From Flavobacteriales bacterium (GTDB taxonomy: Bacteria > Bacteroidota > Bacteroidia > Flavobacteriales > Flavobacteriaceae), in the NCBI GenBank assembly GCA_027008965.1, contig JALVDN010000392.1, positions 1 through 6,863 on the forward strand: a stretch of DNA of 6,863 bases. The letters run 5' to 3'. Below are positions 1 to 5,725 of this stretch, piece after piece. The position numbers were made by a program, and so were the translations under genes. The notes under the pieces were generated by a model. That model saw nothing but the letters and a program-made list of their open reading frames with translations. It was not told where the DNA came from and did no database searches. Each line of letters starts with the position of its first letter. Position 1 is the stretch's first letter.

Positions 1-45
1 ATAAAGAAGCATCAAAACGATTTAAAATCATTTGGCAATGAATAA
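1..45 (+). CDS. C-terminal end of an upstream gene, frame ambiguous
   Basis: Two of the three forward frames stay open from the window edge into the start of the collar gene. Frame 3 ends in TGA at 39-41 and would overlap the collar ATG at 38 as ATGA, a classic coupled junction; its peptide ends in RFKIIWQ. Frame 1 ends in TAA at 43-45 and gives a hydrophilic end, LKSFGNE, with an 8-base overlap. Frame 2 is closed by TAA at 2-4. Either way an upstream tail gene probably overlaps the collar gene, but too few codons are present to choose a frame or name a product. Confidence 0.35.
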   Translation: MKKHQNDLKSFGNE

Positions 46-862
46 AGTATTATTTAATCAAACAGGGGGATTTCCGTTGGAAACCGACACGCTGGATGCA
101 ATGCAGCAGGCATACGAAATGCTTCAAGCACTTGGTGAAATGGCCGGAAATTATGCCATTATCAAGGGGTGCGAAGTAAATGGCTCCAATGTGTCGGATG
201 GAATCGTTTATATTGATGGTGAAATATTGCCGTTCCGGGGTGGATTGCTTGGTAGTGATGTAATTATCAAAGAAGAACGAACGCAACGAACTTTTGAGGA
301 TGGCCAATCCAGGGATGTATATGTAATAAGGTATGCAACCTTCGGTTCAGGTTCCGGTGCAATAAGTTGGAATAGCTTTAAACGTGTATTTCCTTTATCA
401 TCGGCTGTTTTCATTGATGAAGTTAGGATGTATGCCGGTGATTTGAACAATATTCCTCCCGGTTGGTATTTATGCGACGGCCAGAACGGAACCATTGACC
501 TGCGCGATAGGTTTATTGTTGGTTATAATCCAAACAATCCTGACTACAATCAAATAGGAAACACCGGAGGGGAAGAAGAAGTAACTTTGACGGTGGATGA
601 GATGCCTTCGCATAACCATCAAGTTACGGTAGGCCAATCGGGGAATCACCGGCATAATTATTCCAGACATGAGCCGGAACGTAAAGGTAAGTATGCCAAC
701 GAAGCATATTGGCGTGTAGGTGGAAACACACATACTCGACAAACGGATTATAGTGGTGCGCATACACACTCGGTAACTATTCACAATACAGGTGGGGGTC
801 AACCGCATGAAAACCGTCCGCCTTATTATGTTTTAGCATTCATTCAATTCAAAGGCATTTAA
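38..862 (+). CDS. Phage tail collar / fibre-tip protein
   Basis: Probable receptor-facing tail component of a prophage or phage-derived particle, 274 residues. I start it at ATG 38 rather than the in-frame TTG two codons upstream. Residues 1-120 look like a fibre or baseplate adaptor. From about 138 the sequence fits the tail-collar (microcystin-dependent-protein-like) family: a GWYLCDGQ-type motif (142-149), LRDRFIVG (155-162), TGGEEEVTLTVDEMP (176-190) and the closing ENRPPYYVLAFIQ (258-270). Three His-x-His pairs (192/194, 204/206, 242/244) lie between the motifs; comparable pairs in the T4 long-tail-fibre tip bind metal along the trimer axis. The fibre gene begins 11 bases downstream, so the two are probably co-transcribed. 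The family call is firm; the receptor and the type of particle cannot be read from sequence. Confidence 0.85.
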   Translation: MNKVLFNQTGGFPLETDTLDAMQQAYEMLQALGEMAGNYAIIKGCEVNGSNVSDGIVYIDGEILPFRGGLLGSDVIIKEERTQRTFEDGQSRDVYVIRYATFGSGSGAISWNSFKRVFPLSSAVFIDEVRMYAGDLNNIPPGWYLCDGQNGTIDLRDRFIVGYNPNNPDYNQIGNTGGEEEVTLTVDEMPSHNHQVTVGQSGNHRHNYSRHEPERKGKYANEAYWRVGGNTHTRQTDYSGAHTHSVTIHNTGGGQPHENRPPYYVLAFIQFKGI

Positions 863-873
863 AAAATCGTGAT

Positions 874-1572
874 ATGAAAATAGTAGATTTAAACACCATT
901 AAATCCTGGTTTAAAGCAGGTAAAAAGCCAACCGAATCGCAGTTCCATGCTTGGATGGACAGTTTTTGGCACAAATTGGAAAAGATACCAATGGAAATCA
1001 TTGACGGCTTGGGTGATCTTATGGCAAAGAAACTGGATGCCTATCAGTTTGACACTCATCTAATGGATGAAAATGCGCATAAGGAATTGTTTAAGAACAA
1101 AGTTGACACCTCACACCTGACGGATGCCAATGCGCATCAAACGTTGTTTGATCAGAAAGCTGATGCCAGTGCGCTTGCCGATCACATTGAAGACCCAGAA
1201 GCACACGAAGAACTATTCAACCAGAAGGTAGATACCTCGCACTTAACTGACACAAACGCCCACCAAGCATTGTTCAACCAGAAGGTTGACACCTCACACC
1301 TGACGGATGCCAATGCACATCAAACGTTGTTTGATCAGAAGGTAGATAAGGAACCCGGTAAAGGATTAAGTAGCAATGATTTTACAGACGCTCACAAAAA
1401 CAAACTGGATAAAGTCCAATTACCAGAAGATTTACAGGTGTTTGAATCACTAAATGATGCACGAAAAGCGCTGGGTGATTATAAGGTTTTCTTATACAGC
1501 GAAACCAATTCGGATGGAGTTGTTTCACCCGGTAACTCGGTCATGGGAGTTACTTACCCGCAAAAAAAATAG
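874..1572 (+). CDS. Repeat-containing phage tail fibre-like protein
   Basis: Probable elongated structural protein of the same tail, 232 residues, with no signal peptide or membrane segment. The N-terminus (1-40, with SWFKAGKKPTESQFHAWMDSF) resembles a leader I recall from Bacteroidota prophage fibre proteins, probably an attachment module. Residues 54-156 hold five repeats of the form HLxDxxAHxxLFxxK. Next comes a KVDKEPGKGLSSNDFTD segment followed by AHKNKLDK (156-180), a linker common in phage fibres. The end (200-232, with FLYSETNSDGVVSPGNSVMG) looks like a small C-terminal cap. The gene follows the collar gene by 11 bases without a clear Shine-Dalgarno sequence, and a strong terminator follows. 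Structural role fairly sure; receptor binding is inference. Confidence 0.75.
   Translation: MKIVDLNTIKSWFKAGKKPTESQFHAWMDSFWHKLEKIPMEIIDGLGDLMAKKLDAYQFDTHLMDENAHKELFKNKVDTSHLTDANAHQTLFDQKADASALADHIEDPEAHEELFNQKVDTSHLTDTNAHQALFNQKVDTSHLTDANAHQTLFDQKVDKEPGKGLSSNDFTDAHKNKLDKVQLPEDLQVFESLNDARKALGDYKVFLYSETNSDGVVSPGNSVMGVTYPQKK
1033..1341 (+). repeat. Five in-frame HxxDxxAH fibre repeats, two nearly identical in DNA
   Basis: Protein units of 23, 19, 23, 19 and 19 residues occupy residues 54-76, 77-95, 96-118, 119-137 and 138-156 of the fibre protein. Each carries H..D...H and LFxxK; the 19-residue form lacks four residues near its start. Units 2 (1102-1158) and 5 (1285-1341) match at 55 of 57 bases. 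The two differences, GCG/GCA and AAA/AAG, are silent. Unit 4 encodes almost the same peptide with many different codons, so units 2 and 5 reflect a recent copy or gene conversion and not selection on protein alone. Confidence 0.85.
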
Positions 1573-1593
1573 TTAAAAAGTTAAAAAATATTA

Positions 1594-1630
1594 AAACGTC
1601 CGATTGATTATATCGGACGTTTCGTTTTGT
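1594..1630 (+). terminator. Rho-independent terminator of the tail operon
   Basis: A perfect 11-bp stem, AAACGTCCGAT (1594-1604) with ATCGGACGTTT (1612-1622), encloses a 7-base loop and is followed by the T-rich stretch TTTCGTTTTG. It starts 21 bases after the stop codon of the fibre gene and is the obvious end of that transcript. The A-rich upstream side makes it partly bidirectional. Confidence 0.85.
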
Positions 1631-1664
1631 AAATCGTGGGACGTTTGGAATGAAAGATTATACT

Positions 1665-1681
1665 CCGCCCGCCGGCGCGGG
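1665..1681. repeat. Run of 17 G/C bases with a small hairpin
   Basis: Seventeen consecutive G or C bases sit in an otherwise AT-rich intergenic stretch. Within it CCCGC (1668-1672) pairs with GCGGG (1677-1681) around a CGGC loop. The longer inverted repeat at 1684-1723 begins three bases later. No T-run follows on either strand, so it does not look like a terminator. It may be part of a repeat family, a recombination site or a structured RNA; nothing here decides. Confidence 0.5.
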
Positions 1682-1683
1682 AG

Positions 1684-1723
1684 AGAACTTTAAATGTATA
1701 GTTTTGAAGGTGCTTAAAGTTCT
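1684..1723. repeat. 10-bp inverted repeat with 20-base loop
   Basis: AGAACTTTAA (1684-1693) and TTAAAGTTCT (1714-1723) are perfect inverted copies separated by 20 bases. They lie between the tail-operon terminator and the convergent lipoprotein gene, directly beside the 17-base G/C run. Symmetric arms of this size could be a protein-binding or recombination site. No T-tract follows, which argues against termination. Confidence 0.5.
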
Positions 1724-1794
1724 TATGTATGAAAGTAAAAAAATACAATGAATTTAATCTGTACAAATTTGCCTTATATTGATTTATTTGAGAA

Positions 1795-1817
1795 ACCACA
1801 CTGAGCTATTTTGTGGT
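1795..1817 (-). terminator. Weak candidate terminator after the lipoprotein gene
   Basis: ACCACA (1795-1800) and TGTGGT (1812-1817) form a 6-bp stem with an 11-base loop, 15 bases past the minus-strand stop codon. On the minus strand only a short TTTCTC follows, so any termination would be weak. Confidence 0.3.
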
Positions 1818-1832
1818 AATGTTTATTTACTA

Positions 1833-2351
1833 TTATTCCGTTTTAATTATCAATAAGTATTTCACAGGCCTGCAAAAAATTTCATTTTTTCCCAGTTCTT
1901 CTTTAGTTAATATTTCAAATTGTTTAATTGAATTAAGGTCAATTTTAGTTCTTTCAATTAAACTATCGATTTGTGGAACACCATCGATAACAACAAGCAT
2001 TGTTTTGTTTTTTTCAATTTTTTTTTGTCCGGCAATTAAACTATCTAAAATGAGATCATTTAATTTAACAAACTCACCAGGTTTGAATTGAGAAATTGAA
2101 ACTTCTTGTTTTCGCTTATCAATTCGGACATTTTTAATGTTGTTTTTGTCAATAATAACCGTTTCTAAATTTATTTCTTGGTTGTCAAGAAGAATTTTGT
2201 AAGCTTTTGAATATTTTTTTAAAATTTTATATCTATCATATTCAATATTCCGGGTTGCACAACTTGAATAAAAAATCACGAAAGCCACAATTAATAGTAT
2301 TTTTGTTTTATTCTTTTGATTAAAAATTAATATTAATATTTTGTATTTCAT
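1833..2351 (-). CDS. Small lipoprotein with two TonB-plug-like repeats
   Basis: 172 residues. A basic N-region is followed by a hydrophobic core (18-27, ILLIVAFVIF) and Y-S-S-C with Cys31, a tolerable lipobox, so I predict a lipid-anchored exported protein. No acidic run follows the Cys, so the surface-export signal described for some Bacteroidota lipoproteins is not evident. Residues 116-171 resemble the plug-type motif of SusC/RagA-like receptors: VVIDGVP (120-126), IDLNSIKQFEIL (137-148) and a final YLLIIKT (165-171). Residues 52-80 look like a second, degenerate copy (LLDNQEI, then IDKNNIKNVRI). No barrel is present, so it is not a receptor itself. Function unknown; it may serve protein-protein contact at the envelope. 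A 161-base gap separates it from the protease gene upstream on its strand. Confidence 0.65.
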   Translation of the reverse strand: MKYKILILIFNQKNKTKILLIVAFVIFYSSCATRNIEYDRYKILKKYSKAYKILLDNQEINLETVIIDKNNIKNVRIDKRKQEVSISQFKPGEFVKLNDLILDSLIAGQKKIEKNKTMLVVIDGVPQIDSLIERTKIDLNSIKQFEILTKEELGKNEIFCRPVKYLLIIKTE

Positions 2352-2404
2352 GAATGCTTTTTATTAGTGTGCTTTAGCTATTAATCAATGTAATATTTAT
2401 TATT

Positions 2405-2438
2405 CAAAATAAATTATTAAAAATGTTTACTAAACAAA
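2405..2438 (-). promoter_or_regulatory. Possible Bacteroidota-type promoter for the lipoprotein gene
   Basis: On the minus strand TTTG (2435-2438) lies 22 bases before TTATTTTG (2405-2412). The latter matches the Bacteroidota -7 consensus TAnnTTTG except for its second base. It would leave a leader of roughly 45-50 bases before the ATG at 2351. In DNA this AT-rich such matches arise easily by chance. Confidence 0.25.
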
Positions 2439-2512
2439 CTTCACAATTTTAGGGTTTACACTAGCAAGATTCAATTAATAAGTGCATCTTTTTGTAAAAT
2501 AAAAAAGTGAAT

Positions 2513-3700
2513 TTATGGCCTTAGTTCTATTTTTATCATTTTTTCCCCTCTCATAATTTGAAGATTTAGTAGATTCGAAGGATCTAATAAATTTTCTTGT
2601 TCTTCATATTTTATTTGAGATACGGGTATATTGTTAATAGAAATAATCTTATCATCAATTTTAAGTCCGCTTTTTTCTGCAATACTATTTTCGTAAAGTC
2701 CTGAAACGATCCAATATCCCAATGTTTTATGTCTATCTACATAGATAAATCCCAGTTTAGGAAACTCAAATTTAGCAGAATAGAAGGTATTCGGTTTAAG
2801 ATATAAATAACTACCTTTAAAATCTATCAATACATCAAATCTTTCTAAAATTCCATTTCCCAACAGACCTGCAAAATCATCAGAAGATAATGCACCAGTT
2901 CGGTTAGAGCTATAATCCATTGTAACATTATTAAAAGAAAAATCTCCCATTAGGAGTGAATCAGCTATAAAACTATAACCGGAAGATTCACCTCCCACTC
3001 CCCCATATTTGATATAGTATTTTGTTTTATTTTTTATAATACTGTCAAACTTGAACTTTTGAGCTAAAGGACTATTGATGGTAATTTCATTTCCAGAACC
3101 AAGGTCTAATAAAAATATTCCTTCTATTCGTATTGTGTCACTTATTTGAATCTCTAGAGGAATAAAAAATCTTTTATTATTTTGTATCATTTTGATTTTT
3201 GTAAATCCAGAAAGATTTACATGAGAAACATTTCTATGAATTTTTAAATATCCTTTTTCATAGTTGATTTCAAGTATTTTATCTGAAAAATATTCCCATC
3301 CGATTATTCCATCTGATATATCTCCTAGAATTGATTTTGAGTTTAAAACTGGAACAATTCGGGTTTTATAATGATTTTTTTGAAATAAAAAATTTACTGT
3401 GTCCAAAATGACAATTACCTTTTGGGGTTTAGTACCGGTTCCGGGTAAAATACCATAGGTTTTATTTTTATAAGAAAAATTATTTTTATGATAATAGGTT
3501 GAATCTAAATATAAATTTGAAGCTCCCGAATCAAACACAAAAATTCCAGGAACTCCATCAACCTTTCCTTTTAGGTATACATGATTTTTGTAATATATAA
3601 TTGGAATACTGTCAGGTAAATATGGATTTTTAGTGATATCTTGACTGAACGAGTCGTTAAATACAAAAAAGAGTATTATAATAACTTTGACTTTTTTCAT
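2513..3700 (-). CDS. Exported retropepsin-like aspartic protease with PDZ domain
   Basis: 395 residues, probably secreted to the periplasm: residues 1-19 form a signal peptide (KKVKVIIILFFVF core) with likely cleavage before Gln20. Two pepsin-like lobes follow. Lobe 1 has GIFVFDSGAS (52-61, catalytic D57-S58-G59) and a hydrophobic-Gly partner, DGIIGWEYF (130-138). Lobe 2 has GIFLLDLGSG (194-203, D199) and AGLLGNGILERFDVLIDF (277-294). Residues about 315-392 form a PDZ domain (AEKSGLKIDDKIISINNIPV, 341-360). Oddly, the second motif reads D-L-G, where the family normally has Thr or Ser; I confirmed the CTT codon at 3101-3103. The gene is much more AT-rich than the sugar genes upstream and lies 81 bases after them. 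Substrate unknown; a scaffold or weakened enzyme is possible. Confidence 0.8.
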   Translation of the reverse strand: MKKVKVIIILFFVFNDSFSQDITKNPYLPDSIPIIYYKNHVYLKGKVDGVPGIFVFDSGASNLYLDSTYYHKNNFSYKNKTYGILPGTGTKPQKVIVILDTVNFLFQKNHYKTRIVPVLNSKSILGDISDGIIGWEYFSDKILEINYEKGYLKIHRNVSHVNLSGFTKIKMIQNNKRFFIPLEIQISDTIRIEGIFLLDLGSGNEITINSPLAQKFKFDSIIKNKTKYYIKYGGVGGESSGYSFIADSLLMGDFSFNNVTMDYSSNRTGALSSDDFAGLLGNGILERFDVLIDFKGSYLYLKPNTFYSAKFEFPKLGFIYVDRHKTLGYWIVSGLYENSIAEKSGLKIDDKIISINNIPVSQIKYEEQENLLDPSNLLNLQIMRGEKMIKIELRP

Positions 3701-3741
3701 AGTGATTTAAAATATTAAATTAGTGATCTAAAATATTAAAA
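3700..3741 (-). repeat. 21-bp tandem repeat touching the protease start codon
   Basis: TAGTGATTTAAAATATTAAA (3700-3719) and TAGTGATCTAAAATATTAAA (3721-3740) differ at one base of 20 and repeat with a 21-base period. The first copy includes the base complementary to the A of the protease ATG. Two copies two helical turns apart immediately before a start codon could be an operator or leader element, or a simple duplication in AT-rich DNA. Confidence 0.6.
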
Positions 3742-3749
3742 ATATTTTA
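3729..3749. repeat. AT-only 9-bp inverted repeat
   Basis: TAAAATATT (3729-3737) and AATATTTTA (3741-3749) are perfect inverted copies around AAA, partly inside the second tandem copy. It lies 33 bases past the stop codon of the hydroxyacid dehydrogenase gene. The stem has no G/C pair and no T-run follows it on the minus strand, so I do not call it a terminator. Confidence 0.35.
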
Positions 3750-3781
3750 TTGATAATATAATATATTTTTTTCTGATTCAT

Positions 3782-4741
3782 TCAACCACCTTCCAAAAAC
3801 CGTATAATTTTTTCGGTGGCCACGCGTGCCAAACGTTCATAACTTTCGCGGGTGAGCGCTCCTATGTGGGGCGTGAAAACCACTTTGTCGGATTGCAAAA
3901 GGTATCTTAAATCCTCTGGAAGTTTATCCATATCCCATACTTCGTTTTGAAAAGCGGTTTTTTCATGTTCCAACACGTCTAACCCCGCACCTAGCACTTT
4001 CCCCTTTTGAATCATGTCGGCTAAATCCTCTGTTTTTACAATCGGCCCGCGGGAAGTGTTCAGCAAATAAATGGGCTTTTTAAAAGATGAGAGAAAATTT
4101 TTGTTAACTAAATATCTTGTACTCTCATCCAAAGGAATATGCAGTGAAAGTATGTCGGACCGCTCAAAAATTTCATCCATTTCCACTTGTTTTGCATAGT
4201 CGTCTCCAAGTCCGGGTAGGATGTCATAAAAAATAATTTCGGTTCCAAAACCCGATAGTTTTTTAGCAAAGGCTTTTCCGGTGTTTCCATAGCCTATCAA
4301 GCCAATGGTTTTTCCTTGAATTTCGGTTCCGGTGTGTGTAAAACGGTTCCACATTCCTTGACGTATTTCACGGTCGGCTTGAGGAATGTGCCGTAAGAGT
4401 GAAATCAAAAGTCCCACGGCAAGTTCTCCAACAGCATCGGCATTGCCTTCGGGTGTGTTGATGAGTTGAATGTTTCTTTTTTGTGCTTCCGTTTTGTCAA
4501 TATTATCCAGCCCAGAACCTACCCGGCAAATAAATTTTAAGTTATGGGCCTTTTCCAGAAATTTTTGGTCCACCGGAAATCTGCTCCGGATGATCAGTCC
4601 GTCATACTGTCCGATTTTATGCATTATTTTTTCTACGGGCGAAGTTAAATCCACATCCACTTGCCAACCTTTTTCACGGAGCGATTCATCCAGCAAGGGA
4701 TGGGTATCATCTACACGCAGTATTTTATACGCGGGTTGCAT
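3782..4741 (-). CDS. D-2-hydroxyacid dehydrogenase, phosphoglycerate-dehydrogenase-like
   Basis: 319 residues, cytoplasmic, NAD-dependent interconversion of a 2-hydroxyacid and a 2-ketoacid. The substrate-binding half holds VGSGLDNID (74-82) and NTPEGNADAVGEL (95-107), typical of phosphoglycerate dehydrogenases. The nucleotide fold has GLIGYGNTG (147-155) with Asp173 after the second strand. The catalytic set is R231 (NTSRGP), E260 (GLDVLEHE) and H292 (TPHIG). It ends at residue 319 with no ACT domain, unlike the serine-regulated E. coli enzyme of about 410 residues. The R-to-E and E-to-H spacings, 29 and 32, match D-lactate dehydrogenase (R235, E264, H296) better than SerA (R240, E269, H292). 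The ATG lies inside the end of the epimerase gene (17-base overlap), indicating coupled translation. Exact substrate unknown; it could make serine or a hydroxyacid used in the polysaccharide. Confidence 0.8.
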   Translation of the reverse strand: MQPAYKILRVDDTHPLLDESLREKGWQVDVDLTSPVEKIMHKIGQYDGLIIRSRFPVDQKFLEKAHNLKFICRVGSGLDNIDKTEAQKRNIQLINTPEGNADAVGELAVGLLISLLRHIPQADREIRQGMWNRFTHTGTEIQGKTIGLIGYGNTGKAFAKKLSGFGTEIIFYDILPGLGDDYAKQVEMDEIFERSDILSLHIPLDESTRYLVNKNFLSSFKKPIYLLNTSRGPIVKTEDLADMIQKGKVLGAGLDVLEHEKTAFQNEVWDMDKLPEDLRYLLQSDKVVFTPHIGALTRESYERLARVATEKIIRFLEGG

Positions 4742-5723
4742 ATTGTTTTTTAAAAAATTCCCAGGTCTGTTTCAAGCCTTCATCAAAACGCACTTGCGGT
4801 TGATAGCCGAGTAATTGTCTAGCTTTGGAAATATCGGCCAGTGAATTGCGTACATCGCCCGGCCGGGGTTCATCATGAACGGGATGTATGGTTTTACCTG
4901 AAATTTTTTGAAGTCTTTCAATCAATTCCAACAGTGAAAAATTTTCGCCTACGGCCACGTTATACACTTCATTGTCAGCTTGTTCTCCGGCAAAGAAGGC
5001 TTTGATATTGGCTTGCACCGCATTTTCAACAAAGGTGAAGTCGCGTGTTTGTTTGCCGTCACCGTGAATAACGGGCGGTTTGTTTTGTAAAACGGCTATC
5101 ATGAACAAAGGGATGACGGCGGCATAGGGGCCTTCGGGGTTTTGTCGCGGACCGAATACATTAAAATAGCGCAATCCGATGGTTTTAGTATGGTATAATT
5201 TCCCGAAAACACCTGCGTACAGTTCGTTTACATATTTCGTGACCGCATAAGGAGAAAGGGGGTTGCCGATATTTTCTTCTTTTTTGGGGAGTGCCGGACT
5301 GTCACCATAGGTGGAACTGGAGGCGGCATAGACCATTTTCCGGGTTTTGGGAGAATCTTTTATAGCCGTCAATACATTTAAAAATCCGGTTATATTCACA
5401 TCGTTGGTTGTCAAAGGATCTTTGATGGAGCGTGGAACCGAACCCAGAGCGGCTTGATGGGAAACATAATCGGCTTGGTTAACAAGTTTTTGAACCAAAT
5501 GAAAATCACGAATATCTCCTTCAATGAATTCAAAAGCGGGATCGTTTTCAAAAGCTTTGATGTTTTCTATGGAACCGGTAGAGAGGTTGTCTAAAACAAT
5601 AACTTTACCTGCATCGTATTTCAGTAAATATTCCACAAGATGCGATCCGATGAATCCGGCCCCGCCGGTGATGAGAAAGGTATACTTTTTTAAATCCTCA
5701 CGATGAAAAGGCGTTTGATACAT
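4725..5723 (-). CDS. tviC: UDP-GlcNAc 4-epimerase, TviC/WbpP type
   Basis: 332 residues, cytoplasmic extended short-chain dehydrogenase/reductase. It inverts C4 of a UDP-N-acetylhexosamine, or of its uronic acid, using bound NAD. TGGAGFIG (19-26) is the dinucleotide motif; D45 follows the second strand. The catalytic region is AASSSTYGD (133-141) with Y159 and K163 in PYAVTK. HQAALGSVPRSIKDP (89-103), LRYFNVFGPRQNP (184-196) and GDVRNSLADISKA (289-301) are as I recall them in WbpP and TviC, and distinguish it from GalE of the UDP-glucose type. The start ATG is 2 bases after the stop of the 6-dehydrogenase, and its own end overlaps the hydroxyacid dehydrogenase. With the neighbour it would yield UDP-GalNAcA for O-antigen or capsule. 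Family sure; substrate order (before or after oxidation) not resolvable. Confidence 0.9.
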   Translation of the reverse strand: MYQTPFHREDLKKYTFLITGGAGFIGSHLVEYLLKYDAGKVIVLDNLSTGSIENIKAFENDPAFEFIEGDIRDFHLVQKLVNQADYVSHQAALGSVPRSIKDPLTTNDVNITGFLNVLTAIKDSPKTRKMVYAASSSTYGDSPALPKKEENIGNPLSPYAVTKYVNELYAGVFGKLYHTKTIGLRYFNVFGPRQNPEGPYAAVIPLFMIAVLQNKPPVIHGDGKQTRDFTFVENAVQANIKAFFAGEQADNEVYNVAVGENFSLLELIERLQKISGKTIHPVHDEPRPGDVRNSLADISKARQLLGYQPQVRFDEGLKQTWEFFKKQYATRV

Positions 5724-5725
5724 TT

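Larger units (their letters stand above)
1573..3781. other. AT-rich block between tail genes and polysaccharide genes
   Basis: Base composition changes on both sides of this stretch. Counted samples: 8 of 60 bases are G/C at 2281-2340, against 28 of 60 at 1201-1260 in the fibre gene and 27 of 60 at 4561-4620 in the dehydrogenase gene. The block contains two minus-strand genes for exported proteins and several short repeats. No integrase, transposase or tRNA was seen, so transfer is inferred from composition and content only. The boundaries are approximate. Confidence 0.6.

Noticed and set aside
32..37. TTG start two codons before the collar ATG
   Set aside because: ATG at 38 is a better start codon, fits a coupled overlap with the upstream frame, and the extra two residues carry no signal.
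1033..1341. CRISPR-like array
   Set aside because: The repeats are in frame, encode a regular fibre motif, and have no unique spacers of constant length.
1615..1646. Repeated GGACGTTT (1615-1622 and 1639-1646) as a second terminator arm
   Set aside because: The first copy already pairs perfectly over 11 bp; the second offers only a shorter alternative and is probably a coincidence.
1608..1799. 63-residue minus-strand frame in the junction
   Set aside because: It runs through the terminator arm, the G/C run and the inverted repeat, has no recognisable motif, and its composition follows the intergenic DNA.
1813..2091. 92-residue plus-strand frame
   Set aside because: It is antisense to the lipoprotein gene, which has a clear signal peptide and plug-like motifs.
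2391..2419. AT-rich imperfect palindrome between the two exported-protein genes
   Set aside because: The stem is only A/T, imperfect beyond 7 bp, and expected by chance in such DNA; it also overlaps the weak promoter candidate.
2488..2508. Hairpin just after the protease stop as a terminator
   Set aside because: Only a 6-bp, almost entirely A/T stem (CTTTTT with AAAAAG on the minus strand), with no T-run after it.
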